From contig CAIUQR010000130.1 in NCBI GenBank assembly GCA_903901335.1, forward strand, positions 1 to 64,000: a DNA stretch of 64,000 bases, written 5' to 3'. This DNA is from an uncultured delta proteobacterium (GTDB lineage: Bacteria > Desulfobacterota > Desulfobulbia > Desulfobulbales > Desulfocapsaceae). The notes beneath the pieces are model-generated. The model saw nothing but the letters and a program-made list of their open reading frames with translations, made no database searches and was not told the origin of the DNA. Both the position numbers and the translations under genes were made by a program. This document shows positions 45,815 through 55,679 of this stretch, piece after piece; within the stretch, counting starts at the first letter, position 1, and each line of letters begins with the position of its first letter.

Positions 45815-46153
45815 AGAGTTCCTCCAATTTTTGCTCCAACAATGGACTATTACTCTCCATATGCACCATAAAGCGCATATTTAAAGGGTCTCCAGCCCCA
45901 AACAACCAGAACACCTAACAAAAAGACACACAACCTGGGAGATGGCGGCGAAAAACTCTCTCTATAAAAGTATTATATTCCTGAACACCTGATAATCAAG
46001 AGCCATTGCCTTTTTTAGGGATACCAAAGAAATAATATTTTTCTTTCCTGTTCGCATATTTCCTGGTAACAATTGTTTTATCAATACGTTATTGATGGCA
46101 TGTGAGTTCATAATTTTCATGGTCCGGCACTGCCGGACACTATATAATTCAGG
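45815..46153. other. Divergent intergenic region, raiA-like gene / hemH
   Basis: About 340 bp, AT-rich. It contains the palindrome GTCCGGC-ACT-GCCGGAC (46122-46138) and a TATAAT-like stretch right after it, close to the hemH start. No gene is seen. Confidence 0.45.
46122..46138. promoter_or_regulatory. Perfect palindrome ahead of hemH (candidate operator or leader hairpin)
   Basis: GTCCGGC and GCCGGAC are separated by ACT and end 15 bases before the hemH ATG. The GC-rich arms in an AT-rich leader suggest an operator or a small RNA hairpin near the ribosome-binding site. The regulator is unknown. Confidence 0.45.
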
Positions 46154-47122
46154 ATGCAGAAAAAAATCGGCATTATTCTTCTTAATCTGGGTGGCCCCGA
46201 GAAGCTGGAGGATGTGACCCCCTTCCTCTACAACCTCTTTTCCGATAGAGACATAATACAGTTAGGCCCTGCCTGGCTGCAAAAACCTCTCGCCTGGCTC
46301 ATTGCGCACAGACGGGCGGCCGGCAGCAAAAAAGCCTATGCCCGGATCGGTGGCGGCTCCCCCTTGATCCGGATCACAAGAGAACAGGGAGCCGCCCTCC
46401 AGAAGGCCCTCCGCGCAACAGGCGACTTCAGGATCGTGACGGCAATGCGGTACTGGTATCCGCGGGCGGCTGCGGCTCTGGAAGAACTTGCCGGCGAGGG
46501 TATCTCCGATATTGTCGCCCTTCCTTTATATCCCCATTACTCATGCGCAACCACAGGTTCTTCACTCTCCGACCTGAAGGAAGCCATCGCGGCATCGTCC
46601 ACCCGTTTTCACCTGCAGGAGATCAGATCCTGGCCGGACCATCCTTCCTATATTTCCTGTCTGACCGAACATATCAGAAGAGGGCTTTTGAGTTTTGCAG
46701 GCGAAGAGGTGCAGATCGTCTACAGCGCCCACAGCCTTCCTGCTTCCTTTATTGATCAGGGAGATCCGTATCTGGAGCATCTGCGGCAAACAATACAGGG
46801 AATTGAGGCACAAACCGGCCGGGAAGGCCTTCTCTGCTTTCAAAGCAGAAGCGGTCCTGTCCGCTGGCTGTCTCCATCCACCCCGGAGACCATTGGGAAA
46901 CTCGCACAATCAGGATGTAAGAATATACTCATGGTGCCGATCAGTTTCGTGTCGGACCATGTCGAAACCCTCTATGAGATCAACGTCCTCTACAAACAGA
47001 TGGCCAGAGACCTGGGCATGCGCCTGGAATCCTCCGCATCCCTGAATACGGATCCGGTATTCATCAACTGCCTGAAGGATATCATCCTGGAAAAATTAGA
47101 AGAAAGACAGAATTCGACATAA
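46154..47122 (+). CDS. hemH: Ferrochelatase
   Basis: Inserts ferrous iron into a porphyrin (protoporphyrin IX, or coproporphyrin III in the coproporphyrin-dependent route). The 322-residue protein starts GIILLNLGGPEKLEDVTPFL, has ALPLYPHYSCATTGSSL, the catalytic SAHSLPASFI (His), and VPISFVSDHVETLYEI. Many sulfate reducers also make heme from siroheme without this enzyme, so its presence suggests a classical or coproporphyrin route here. It is convergent with rodA, with 9 bp between the stops. Confidence 0.93.
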   Translation: MQKKIGIILLNLGGPEKLEDVTPFLYNLFSDRDIIQLGPAWLQKPLAWLIAHRRAAGSKKAYARIGGGSPLIRITREQGAALQKALRATGDFRIVTAMRYWYPRAAAALEELAGEGISDIVALPLYPHYSCATTGSSLSDLKEAIAASSTRFHLQEIRSWPDHPSYISCLTEHIRRGLLSFAGEEVQIVYSAHSLPASFIDQGDPYLEHLRQTIQGIEAQTGREGLLCFQSRSGPVRWLSPSTPETIGKLAQSGCKNILMVPISFVSDHVETLYEINVLYKQMARDLGMRLESSASLNTDPVFINCLKDIILEKLEERQNST

Positions 47123-47131
47123 TGAACGGCC

Positions 47132-48253
47132 TCATTCCTTCGCACTTGAGGTCTGAAAACGGCGCATCCGCACATTCATCAGTATCCCCATGCCGAACAA
47201 CGTTGTTAACAGCGAAGAACCGCCATAGGAAAATAGCGGCAAGGGGATGCCGACGACCGGGAGGAAACCAAGGATCATCATCAGATTTATCACCGCCTGC
47301 CAAAAAACAAGCATCACAATTCCGTAGGCAAGAAGCATACCGAACCTGTCGCGGGCGCTGATGGCAACATTGAGTCCCCAGAGGAGCATGAAAAAATAGA
47401 TCGCCAGAAAAATAACGCTGCCGACAAACCCCCATTCCTCGCCCCAGACGGAAAAGGCAAAATCCGTATGACGTTCAGGGAGGAAATGAAGATGCCCCTG
47501 TGTCCCCTTCATATACCCTTTGCCGAACATCTCGCCACTGCCCACCGCAATCTTGGACTGCAGAATCTGATAACCATGTCCCATCGGGTCGGTCTCTGGA
47601 TTGAAAAAAGTCTCAATCCGCTGTTTCTGATACGGTTTCAGGACCCGGATCCAGCCGAATGCGCCTACAATCGCTGCCATACCGCTTAAAATCGCATAGG
47701 TTGATAAACGCAATTTGACAAAAACGGTCATGGATACAAAGATAACCCCAAGCATCAGCGCCGTTCCCAGATCCGGCTGTAACATAATGAGGACAAACGG
47801 GACAATAGTCAGGAGAATCGGTATTCCTATATCCTTCAAGGAATATCCGTCAAGGATCTCATTTCTCGAATAATAACTGGCAAGGGTGATAACCAGCATG
47901 AGTTTGGCAGGTTCCGAGGGCTGGAGTTTCATAAAACCCAGATTAATCCAGCGTTGCGCCCCGCCCGCACTTTTGCCCATATAAAAAGCAACGACCAGGA
48001 GAATAATGATCAAACCATACATCGGATAATTCCACGAAAGGAGCTCCTGATAATCAAAACTGATCAAAAAAAGAAACCCCGAAAACCCGATCAGGAGCAG
48101 ATAGCACTGTTTCAAGTACAGCGGCATACCCCACGGCTTTGGAGGATAGGTGGCACTGTAGAGACTGAAATACGCCATACCGCAGATCAGGAGCAGAAGG
48201 AGAAGAAGAACCCAGTCGAAATTCGCAAATAATCGCCGGTCTATACGAAACAT
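47132..48253 (-). CDS. rodA: Rod shape-determining protein RodA (SEDS glycosyltransferase)
   Basis: RodA polymerises peptidoglycan glycan strands in the elongasome together with PBP2. The 373-residue protein has about ten membrane segments and the SEDS signatures GGAQRWINLGFMKLQPSEPA, LLQPDLGTALML and LPVVGIPLPLFSYGGSSLL. ATG 48253 has GGGAGG upstream; the in-frame extension to 48373 overlaps mrdA and is not conserved. It is the last gene of mreBCD-mrdA-rodA. Confidence 0.95.
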   Translation of the reverse strand: MFRIDRRLFANFDWVLLLLLLLICGMAYFSLYSATYPPKPWGMPLYLKQCYLLLIGFSGFLFLISFDYQELLSWNYPMYGLIIILLVVAFYMGKSAGGAQRWINLGFMKLQPSEPAKLMLVITLASYYSRNEILDGYSLKDIGIPILLTIVPFVLIMLQPDLGTALMLGVIFVSMTVFVKLRLSTYAILSGMAAIVGAFGWIRVLKPYQKQRIETFFNPETDPMGHGYQILQSKIAVGSGEMFGKGYMKGTQGHLHFLPERHTDFAFSVWGEEWGFVGSVIFLAIYFFMLLWGLNVAISARDRFGMLLAYGIVMLVFWQAVINLMMILGFLPVVGIPLPLFSYGGSSLLTTLFGMGILMNVRMRRFQTSSAKE

Positions 48254-48293
48254 GATCTCCCGACCTCCCTTTTCCAAGAAATGATATTCCCCA

Positions 48294-50216
48294 TTATGGT
48301 CGCACTCCCCCCGGCACTGTCTTAATTTTCTTCTCTTCTTTTTCTTTGGCAAAGGCCTGCAATCTTGCTTCAAAATATTTTTGCAGAATGGCCTTGGCTA
48401 TCGGCGCCGACTCTGATCCTCCATGAAGACCATGTTCCACCAGAACGGTTATTGCAATTTCGGGATCTTCCGCCGGCGCAAAGCAGGTAAACCAGGCATG
48501 ATCCCGATATTTATAGGGGATATTTTCGTCTTTCAAACCCTTATACTGGGCGAGTTTCACAACCTGTGCGGTGCCGGTCTTGCCGGCAACGGTAAGTCCT
48601 TCAATTCTGGCACCTTTAGCAGTCCCGTGATCATTATTGACGACACCCGTCAGGCCTTCACGGATCAACGCCAGATATCTGCCAAGACCTGTCAGTTCCC
48701 GGATCAATTTCGGATGAAACTGTTCAACTATGCTGCCATCTGTATCACGAACAGAATCAACAACCTGAGGAAGCAAGACCTTCCCACCGTTGGCGACAGT
48801 TGCCGTCATCATATTAACCTGCATCGGGGTAGCAAGATCGAAGCCCTGACCAATGGCTATGGACAAGGTTTCACCGTCCTGCCATTTTTGTTTATACTGT
48901 TTTAATTTCCATTGTCGGGTCGGTACCAGACCACTTTTTTCATGTTCCAACTCAACGCCGGTTTTTTCTCCAAGCCCCAACCTATGAGCATATTCAGCAA
49001 GAACATCGACCCCTACCCTCTGACCGAGCTGATAGAAATACACATCACATGACTCGGTTATCGCCCGTCGCAAATCCACGGCCCCGTGCCCGGAATGCTT
49101 CCAGCACATATAAACCCGATTGCCGAATTGATAATGCCCGGGACAATTAAAAACAGTCGATTCGGTGATTGCCCCTGTTGCCAGACCTGCCAGGGCCGTG
49201 ACCATTTTATAGGTAGAACCGGGGGGGTAAGTCCCCTGCACGACCTTATTTATCAGCGGGTGTTTGGGATTCTCTAGAAGGGAATTCCAGTTTTCAGTGG
49301 AAATCCCCCCTGTAAAATCGTCGAGATGGATTTTCGGAGCAGAGGCAGCGACAAGGACTCTACCGGTTTTGACCTCCATCGCCACAACCGCCCCCGATTT
49401 TTCTTCCTGATCCATCATCCCCTCGGCAATCTGCTGCAGGTCGACATCCAAGGTAAGACGAATTTCTTTCCCTGAGATCGGGTCATCGCTCTTCAACATC
49501 TTCTGCTCAAACCCTCTGGCATTAACCTCGGTGGAATTGCTTCCTTTTTTCCCACGCAGGTCATTTTCGCGCAGTTTTTCGAGACCCATTTTCCCAATTA
49601 AATCCTCACCGGTGTATTTCTCTGGATCCGCCTCTGCAAGTTCCTTCTTGTTGATAATGCCGAGATAACCGATGATATGAGAGGCCAGGTCGCCATAATG
49701 AAAAACCCGCACCGGGACAACCTCGATTCGAATCCCGGAGAATTCCTGATTATGATTTTCAAGAAAGGCAAGGGTATCCCAGGTGATATCCTCTTTCAGG
49801 ACAACAGGGATATAAAGAGGCGTCCCGGCTGCCTCTCGTATACGCTTCCAGAGTTCGGATATATCTACATGCAGAACCCCGGCCAGTCTTTTCAACACAT
49901 CGTCGATATCATGCGAATCTTCCCGGATGAGTACCACATTGAACGAAGGCCTGTTTGTGACGATCTCCTTGCCGTTCCGGTCGACTATATGACCTCTGGG
50001 GGCGGCCACCTGCCGAATCCTAACACGGTTATTAAAGGCCAGGCTTTTATACTCTTCACCACTGTTAACCTGCAGGTACCAGAGTCTTGCAACAATTAAT
50101 GAAGTAAAAATCATCACAATTACCGCCACAACAACAAGCCGTCGTTTCAGTATATCGAGAGCCTCATCATCCCTTTCCTGGATCTCTTCAATCTCTTTGA
50201 AAATTTTCTTCACCAT
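48294..50216 (-). CDS. mrdA: Penicillin-binding protein 2
   Basis: A class B PBP, the transpeptidase of cell elongation. The 640-residue protein has an N-terminal membrane anchor (residues 26-46), the pedestal domain (AAPRGHIVDRNGKEIVTNRP), and the catalytic motifs PGSTYKM (SxxK), SCD and KTGTAQVV. The C-terminus is basic and charged (AFAKEKEEKKIKTVPGG). It lies between mreD and rodA. Confidence 0.96.
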   Translation of the reverse strand: MVKKIFKEIEEIQERDDEALDILKRRLVVVAVIVMIFTSLIVARLWYLQVNSGEEYKSLAFNNRVRIRQVAAPRGHIVDRNGKEIVTNRPSFNVVLIREDSHDIDDVLKRLAGVLHVDISELWKRIREAAGTPLYIPVVLKEDITWDTLAFLENHNQEFSGIRIEVVPVRVFHYGDLASHIIGYLGIINKKELAEADPEKYTGEDLIGKMGLEKLRENDLRGKKGSNSTEVNARGFEQKMLKSDDPISGKEIRLTLDVDLQQIAEGMMDQEEKSGAVVAMEVKTGRVLVAASAPKIHLDDFTGGISTENWNSLLENPKHPLINKVVQGTYPPGSTYKMVTALAGLATGAITESTVFNCPGHYQFGNRVYMCWKHSGHGAVDLRRAITESCDVYFYQLGQRVGVDVLAEYAHRLGLGEKTGVELEHEKSGLVPTRQWKLKQYKQKWQDGETLSIAIGQGFDLATPMQVNMMTATVANGGKVLLPQVVDSVRDTDGSIVEQFHPKLIRELTGLGRYLALIREGLTGVVNNDHGTAKGARIEGLTVAGKTGTAQVVKLAQYKGLKDENIPYKYRDHAWFTCFAPAEDPEIAITVLVEHGLHGGSESAPIAKAILQKYFEARLQAFAKEKEEKKIKTVPGGVRP

Positions 50217-50218
50217 CC

Positions 50219-50761
50219 TTACCCCCGCCCGCGAAACCTGTTTCCGGATCGTTTTCGAAATATTCTGGGACTCAGACGCTTTTTTTGAATATACTCAAAG
50301 AAACTGTTATAGAGGAGAAAGCACGGGATAGTCGCCACGACCAGGATGAGGGATATCACGATCACCTTAGCCCATGACCATTCCGGGATAGTGTCCGGCA
50401 GGGTGAGCGAATAGATGGAATAGAGGGCCATCTGCACGAGAAAATAACTTATTCCGACCAGGGGAACCTGATATGCAGTCTCCTTCATCGGACTGTTTTC
50501 CGAGAGAATTTTCAAACTGACGAAGACAAGAAAATACTGCAGGGGAAACGTGCCGAGATACGTACCTGAGACCACATCCATCATCCAGCCCAGCAGAAAA
50601 GCGATAAATAACCCGCGAAACCAGTCAAAGCGATAGGCAACAAATGAAACCAGAATATAAACAAGATCGGGACGGCCAAACCATGTCGGGAGAAATTGTA
50701 AAAACGTAGATTGGATGACTATCAGCAAAACACCCAATGCGAGAAAACAAGGAATCAACAT
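50219..50761 (-). CDS. mreD: Rod shape-determining protein MreD
   Basis: A 180-residue integral membrane protein with five or six hydrophobic helices and a basic tail (KKRLSPRIFRKRSGNRFRG). It has the MreD-like DLVYILVSFVAYRFDWFRGL, followed by MMDVVSGTYLGTFPLQYFL. It works with MreC to link the MreB filament to the wall machinery. It is 5 bp downstream of mreC and 2 bp upstream of mrdA. Confidence 0.93.
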   Translation of the reverse strand: MLIPCFLALGVLLIVIQSTFLQFLPTWFGRPDLVYILVSFVAYRFDWFRGLFIAFLLGWMMDVVSGTYLGTFPLQYFLVFVSLKILSENSPMKETAYQVPLVGISYFLVQMALYSIYSLTLPDTIPEWSWAKVIVISLILVVATIPCFLLYNSFFEYIQKKRLSPRIFRKRSGNRFRGRG

Positions 50762-50766
50762 GAAAT

Positions 50767-51648
50767 CTATTTACCGATCTCTGATAGGCCCATCTCTTTC
50801 TGGACCTTCTGTTTTTCCGAAAGAATAATAAAAACGACTTCCAACCTCTGGAAATCAACCTCCGGTTTTACCTCAACTTCCAGAAACATTCCCCGTTGCT
50901 GTTTTGTGACAGCAGACACTACACCGAGCGGAATATCAGTCTTGAACAATCCTCCGATACCTGCGGTTACGATAGTATCACCGACCGAAACATCCGCATT
51001 TTTCAACACATATTGAAGGATATACCCTTTCTCTCCGACACCTTTCAAAATCCCGCGGACACGATTTTTCTGGACCATTGCATCGATTGCGCTACTGGGG
51101 GCATTGGCCAGAAGGATCTTCGAGTAGTTCGCCGAGACATGGATAACCTGGCCGACAACCCCCTTTTCGGTCCGGGCGACCATCCCTTCCACTACTCCGT
51201 CGTTTTCACCCCTGTCGACGATGATCGTCTTAAACCAGAAGGCAGGATCCTTGCCGACCACCCGGGCGGTAAGAGAGGGGAAGTTCTCCTGTTTCTTGAA
51301 GTTCAGCTGGTCCTGCAGATGCAGGTAGGTCGAATAGGCCTCCCGGTAGTCATCCACCTGTTCCCGGTATTTCTCCAGCATCAATTTCAGATGTCTGTTT
51401 TCCTTATGGACATCCCATAAGGAAACATAGCTGTCCGTCAGCTGGCGCCCGGAAAACGCAACCCTGGAGAAAAGCCCCTGGACCGGGCCGAGTATCTCCA
51501 TGGTAATCTGATGAAGCGGCCCGAACTTCCCTCCGACAGTGGAAGCAAGCAGGACCAGGCACAGGATGAGTAATGCCCCGAACAGGAGAAGCAACCTCAT
51601 TGTAGCTGATTTGCTCCGCCCCTTTCTGTCGTTTGCTTTTTTTCTCAC
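50767..51648 (-). CDS. mreC: Rod shape-determining protein MreC
   Basis: A 293-residue periplasmic protein anchored by an N-terminal helix (residues 18-37), followed by a coiled coil (about 75-110) and the beta-barrel domain (RVVGKDPAFWFKTIIVDRGE; VGDTIVTAGIGGLFKTDIPL). MreC bridges MreB, PBP2 and RodA. It lies between mreB (97 bp away) and mreD. Confidence 0.95.
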   Translation of the reverse strand: MRKKANDRKGRSKSATMRLLLLFGALLILCLVLLASTVGGKFGPLHQITMEILGPVQGLFSRVAFSGRQLTDSYVSLWDVHKENRHLKLMLEKYREQVDDYREAYSTYLHLQDQLNFKKQENFPSLTARVVGKDPAFWFKTIIVDRGENDGVVEGMVARTEKGVVGQVIHVSANYSKILLANAPSSAIDAMVQKNRVRGILKGVGEKGYILQYVLKNADVSVGDTIVTAGIGGLFKTDIPLGVVSAVTKQQRGMFLEVEVKPEVDFQRLEVVFIILSEKQKVQKEMGLSEIGK

Positions 51649-51745
51649 GACGTGTGTCTCAGTATCTGGACATCGATAAAAAATCCCGTCAGGCCATGAA
51701 CGGCACTAGCGCCGTCCACAAAAAAAATATCCCGGAGAAAACACA

Positions 51746-52783
<1,038 letters not shown>

Positions 52784-52978
52784 TTAGGCAACCTCAGTAT
52801 CGAAAACACAACTCAGTGTTATTATCTTATTGTTCTTTTCAACAAGAACTCCACTCGTCATCAGCAGCATCTGCAACATACAATCTCCTGGAACTTTATC
52901 CGAATTTTGAATACTACCAAAGCTCCGAGGTGTTGGCAACAAATATGCCTGTGCAGCCAGCAATTCTCTTAAATTTCG

Positions 52979-53007
52979 TTGACACCTGCCGGAATCCCTG
53001 GTAATCA
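52979..53007 (+). promoter_or_regulatory. Probable promoter of tRNA-Ala
   Basis: A consensus TTGACA (52979-52984) is followed after 17 bp by TAATCA (53002-53007), 29 bases before the tRNA. The -10 box is a weak match. Confidence 0.45.
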
Positions 53008-53036
53008 TGTTCCCGATTTTCATCAATGCATTGAAA

Positions 53037-53112
53037 GGGGCTATAGCTCAGCTGGGAGAGCGCTTGACTGGCAGTCAAGAGGTCGTCGGTTCGATCCCGA
53101 CTAGCTCCACCA
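53037..53112 (+). tRNA. tRNA-Ala (anticodon GGC), prophage attachment site
   Basis: 76 bases: acceptor GGGGCTA/TAGCTCC, anticodon loop CTGGCAG (anticodon GGC), T-arm GGTTCGATCC and an encoded CCA. An integrase gene follows within 170 bp in the same direction, the usual layout of a phage inserted at a tRNA 3' end. The tRNA itself is intact. Confidence 0.95.
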
Positions 53113-53122
53113 ATAGAAAACA

Positions 53123-53163
53123 AAGGGTTTAACGGTCGTAACAGGCTGTTAAGCCCTTTTTTT
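53123..53163 (+). terminator. Terminator of tRNA-Ala
   Basis: AAGGGTTTAAC and GTTAAGCCCTT form a stem of about 11 bp (one G-U pair) followed by seven T. Confidence 0.8.
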
Positions 53164-53230
53164 ATGACTTTTTTGCAGATGTCGTTCTTTTCGTTAATTG
53201 ACTTTTGTTTTCGTTAATGGCATTATTTCC

Positions 53231-53254
53231 CCTGAAATTGTCCCTGAAATTGTC
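53231..53254 (+). repeat. Tandem 12-bp repeat ahead of the integrase gene
   Basis: CCTGAAATTGTC occurs twice in perfect tandem between the tRNA-Ala terminator and the integrase start. It may be a pair of integrase arm-type binding sites. Confidence 0.55.
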
Positions 53255-53278
53255 CCCAGAAAAAACCGAGGCCAGGAC

Positions 53279-54430
53279 ATGGCAAGCATTGAAGAAAGGA
53301 AAAGGAAGAACAAGACGGTTTACCGGGTAAAGGTCAGGATCTCCGGACACCCTCCCCATGACGCCACTTTCGACCGAAAGTCCGAAGCAATGAAATGGGC
53401 TGAAGACGTTGAGTACTCGATATTGAACAATCTTCCCCTTCCCGGCCAGGACATCGACCGGAACGACAAGACAATCAAAAAGGCGGTCGAAGAATATCTT
53501 GACCTGAAAGAAAAAGACTCGAGGAGGTCTCGTCATACCATATTGAATGACAGGGACACAGGAAAGCGATTGATTTCCTGTTTTGGGAAAAAGACACTGA
53601 GGACCTTAAAAAGGGAAGATGTTGAGGAATACAGGGAAACAAGACTGCAAGAGGTGGGGCCCAGCTCGGTACGGCTGGATTTCTCTATGCTGTCCATGCT
53701 CTACGAAACCGCCCGGATAACATGGAGAATGGAAGGGCTTGAGTTCCCAGGAAAGGACGTGAAACGCCCTGCCCCACCGCCGAACCGGAAGCGGATACTT
53801 GCAGAGCATCAATTCATCCCACTCTTGAATTCGTGCCGGCAGAGTACAAATCAGATGCTTTACCCTTTGGTCTTCCTTCTGCTCAATACTGGAATGCGGC
53901 CCGAAGAGGCTGTACGGCTTCGATGGAAAAACGTTTTAATGAAAGAGCGTTTCGTCGACCTGACGAAAACCAAGACGGATCCGCGCCGGGTTCCGATCTC
54001 TGGGCCGTGTATTGAAATGCTGGAAGGTATGCAAAAGGAGTGCAAAAAGGATACAAAGGGGGATGAAAACGGGTTTGTCTTCGTTTCGAAAGAAACAGCG
54101 GCAAAAGACAAACCCGTAGCGTTTTTCAGAAGGGCCTTTGAAAATGCATGCATTCGCGCCAGGATCAACGCACCTACAAAAAGGGACAAGACCAAAGGTG
54201 ATGGAGAAGTTGACGAACCAGGACAGCGGGTAACGCTCTACACGCTCCGGCATTCAGCGGCAACATACCTAATCATGCGTGGAGTTGATATCCGCACCGT
54301 GGCTGATATCATGGGCCACAAAAATATCAGCATGACGATGAAATATACCCATATGGCAGATGATCACAAGAGCAAGGCTGTTGACGTTGAGGGGTTGCCC
54401 TGGCATAAGAAACAGGATTATCAAGAATAA
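53279..54430 (+). CDS. int: Phage tyrosine integrase
   Basis: A 383-residue tyrosine recombinase: an arm-binding N-terminus (MASIEERKRKNKTVYRVKV), a SAM-like core-binding domain, and the catalytic domain with the first Arg in LLNTGMRPEEAVRLRWKNV, the second Arg in YTLRHSAATYLI (the usual HxLRH has Tyr for the first His), His in IMGHKNISMTMKYTH, and the nucleophilic Tyr in the same segment. It catalyses integration at tRNA-Ala. ATG 53279 has GAGG upstream; the longer frame from 53198 reads through the tandem repeat. Confidence 0.93.
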   Translation: MASIEERKRKNKTVYRVKVRISGHPPHDATFDRKSEAMKWAEDVEYSILNNLPLPGQDIDRNDKTIKKAVEEYLDLKEKDSRRSRHTILNDRDTGKRLISCFGKKTLRTLKREDVEEYRETRLQEVGPSSVRLDFSMLSMLYETARITWRMEGLEFPGKDVKRPAPPPNRKRILAEHQFIPLLNSCRQSTNQMLYPLVFLLLNTGMRPEEAVRLRWKNVLMKERFVDLTKTKTDPRRVPISGPCIEMLEGMQKECKKDTKGDENGFVFVSKETAAKDKPVAFFRRAFENACIRARINAPTKRDKTKGDGEVDEPGQRVTLYTLRHSAATYLIMRGVDIRTVADIMGHKNISMTMKYTHMADDHKSKAVDVEGLPWHKKQDYQE

Positions 54431-54816
54431 TTCGAAATCAACAGTTCCGTACGGATCTTTGACCGAGCCTCTGTCGAAGAGCCGCAAGAGTATTTCAAAG
54501 TTGCTTCTTCGATCGCAAAGCAACTGAAAATTTCTCTGATTTCCGGAGTGTCGTTAAGCGTCATCAAAAATTTTCCCTTGATGTTTTGTAGTATCTCTTT
54601 CAGCTCAAGAAAATCCTGCCCGGTAAAATCATATTTGTATCCTGTGATATTCCAGTAAGGCGGATCCAGGAAGAAGAATGAATGCGGTCGGTCATACCTG
54701 GGAATCAGGTCGCGGAAGTCTTTGCACTCAATGACGACATGCATGAGACGGCGCCATGCTTCCTCGAGTGTGTTTTCCAGGGAAAGAAGATTCAGCCTCG
54801 GCTTGCCTATAGACCC
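54421..54816 (-). pseudogene. Truncated DNA adenine methylase (Dam/D12 class), C-terminal fragment
   Basis: The open frame reads KPRLNLLSLENTLEEAWRRL and then FFFLDPPYWNITGYKYDFTG, which is the C-terminal half of a D12-class N6-adenine methylase with the catalytic DPPY motif. The N-terminal SAM-binding motif (FxGxG) is missing. The frame enters the 3' end of the endolysin gene and stops upstream without a start. The first ATG (54744) would give only 107 residues. It is probably a decayed prophage gene or a recombination remnant. Confidence 0.7.
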
Positions 54817-55235
54817 AAGAACTCTTTTTGTTCTTCCAGCCTTCGACGTAACAATCCAGCGACCTCATGGCCGCCGCAATGATTCCACCGGGGAAACTGC
54901 GTGGCCGCCCCTTGCACGTCCCCAGCCATAAGCAATCGCCACAGGGTTGATGTCTCAAGCGCATGCAGCCCGAGATTGAACCCGAAGTCGACCAGGGCAT
55001 CGAATTCCCCCTGGGTGAGCGTGACGGTCACATCCTTGTTTATCTGGGCGGTCACCCGCTGAAGATCCTGGGCGAGAAAATTTTCTGCCTCGTCCTGGGT
55101 GCAGGTGTCGCCTTCCTCAACATCCCTGGTATGGCCATATCCAATGGTCCAGATGCCTGCTTGATCTCGGTAGGCCGTCAATTTACAACCTTCAAAACTC
55201 TCCGTAAGCGAAAGACCGTTTTTTGAATAAATCAT
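54807..55235 (-). CDS. Phage endolysin (lysozyme, glycoside hydrolase family 24)
   Basis: A 142-residue muramidase of the T4/P22 lysozyme type with the catalytic triad E-x8-D-x5-T in SFEGCKLTAYRDQAGIWTIG followed by YGHT, plus ALVDFGFNLG near the middle. It has no clear signal peptide, so it needs a holin for release. Its start overlaps the stop of the small membrane protein gene by 4 bp. Confidence 0.92.
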   Translation of the reverse strand: MIYSKNGLSLTESFEGCKLTAYRDQAGIWTIGYGHTRDVEEGDTCTQDEAENFLAQDLQRVTAQINKDVTVTLTQGEFDALVDFGFNLGLHALETSTLWRLLMAGDVQGAATQFPRWNHCGGHEVAGLLRRRLEEQKEFLGL

Positions 55236-55570
55236 ATGCCGGCACCGACCGTATTATTGTTTTCAAGACTTCCTTGTCGTTCTCTGTCGTTTCTTCTTCT
55301 TAATGACCTTCTGCGCCCCGGTGGAATGTCAAGACAGTTCGATTGGCAACGGTGCATCTCGTCCCAAACATCGTCAAATTCATCGTCTGTGCTTTTCTTT
55401 TGAGATACATGGACGAAAGCTATCAGCGCGATAATTATCATCAGCAAGAAGACAATTACACTGAAAAAGGCAATCAGTAATGGCCAATCAGCGGCCCCGG
55501 TCAGCGTATAATGTGGGTGCAATAATAGCCGAAAGGCTTCCATAAATTCCGCAAATTGTTTCTCATTCAC
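55232..55570 (-). CDS. Small single-span membrane protein of the lysis cassette (possible holin)
   Basis: A 112-residue protein with one strong membrane segment (about residues 29-53: WPLLIAFFSVIVFLLMIIIA) and a basic, polar tail (PPGRRRSLRRRNDRER). No family is recognised. Its place directly before the endolysin and the tight overlaps suggest a holin or other lysis accessory. The start is GTG at 55570, which overlaps the end of the zinc-ribbon gene by 8 bp; the endolysin start overlaps its stop by 4 bp. Confidence 0.65.
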   Translation of the reverse strand: MNEKQFAEFMEAFRLLLHPHYTLTGAADWPLLIAFFSVIVFLLMIIIALIAFVHVSQKKSTDDEFDDVWDEMHRCQSNCLDIPPGRRRSLRRRNDRERQGSLENNNTVGAGI

Positions 55571-55679
55571 TGGATTTTCTCCAAAATCTCATAAGAGTTT
55601 TTATGGAATCTTCCCACTTGCACCACGAGCAATAAAACGGGAAGGTGAGGGCCTCACCGCAACGAGGGCAATGCGTCAT
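55563..55679 (-). CDS. 38-residue zinc-ribbon microprotein
   Basis: ATG 55679 to TGA 55563 encodes 38 residues starting MTHCPRCGEALTFPFYCSWC and ending RFWRKSSE. The two Cys pairs (CPRC and CSWC) form a rubredoxin-like zinc knuckle. The ATG overlaps the lipase stop (ATGA) and its end overlaps the next gene start, so the genes are coupled on both sides. These overlaps are the main evidence that it is translated. Function unknown. Confidence 0.6.
   Translation of the reverse strand: MTHCPRCGEALTFPFYCSWCKWEDSIKTLMRFWRKSSE

Noticed and set aside
52784-53026. 80-codon minus-strand open frame between mreB and tRNA-Ala
   Set aside because: No similarity or clear start. It covers the expected promoter region of mreB and tRNA-Ala.
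53279-54430. Integron integrase
   Set aside because: No attC array or integron-specific domain. The gene is beside tRNA-Ala and a phage tail module.
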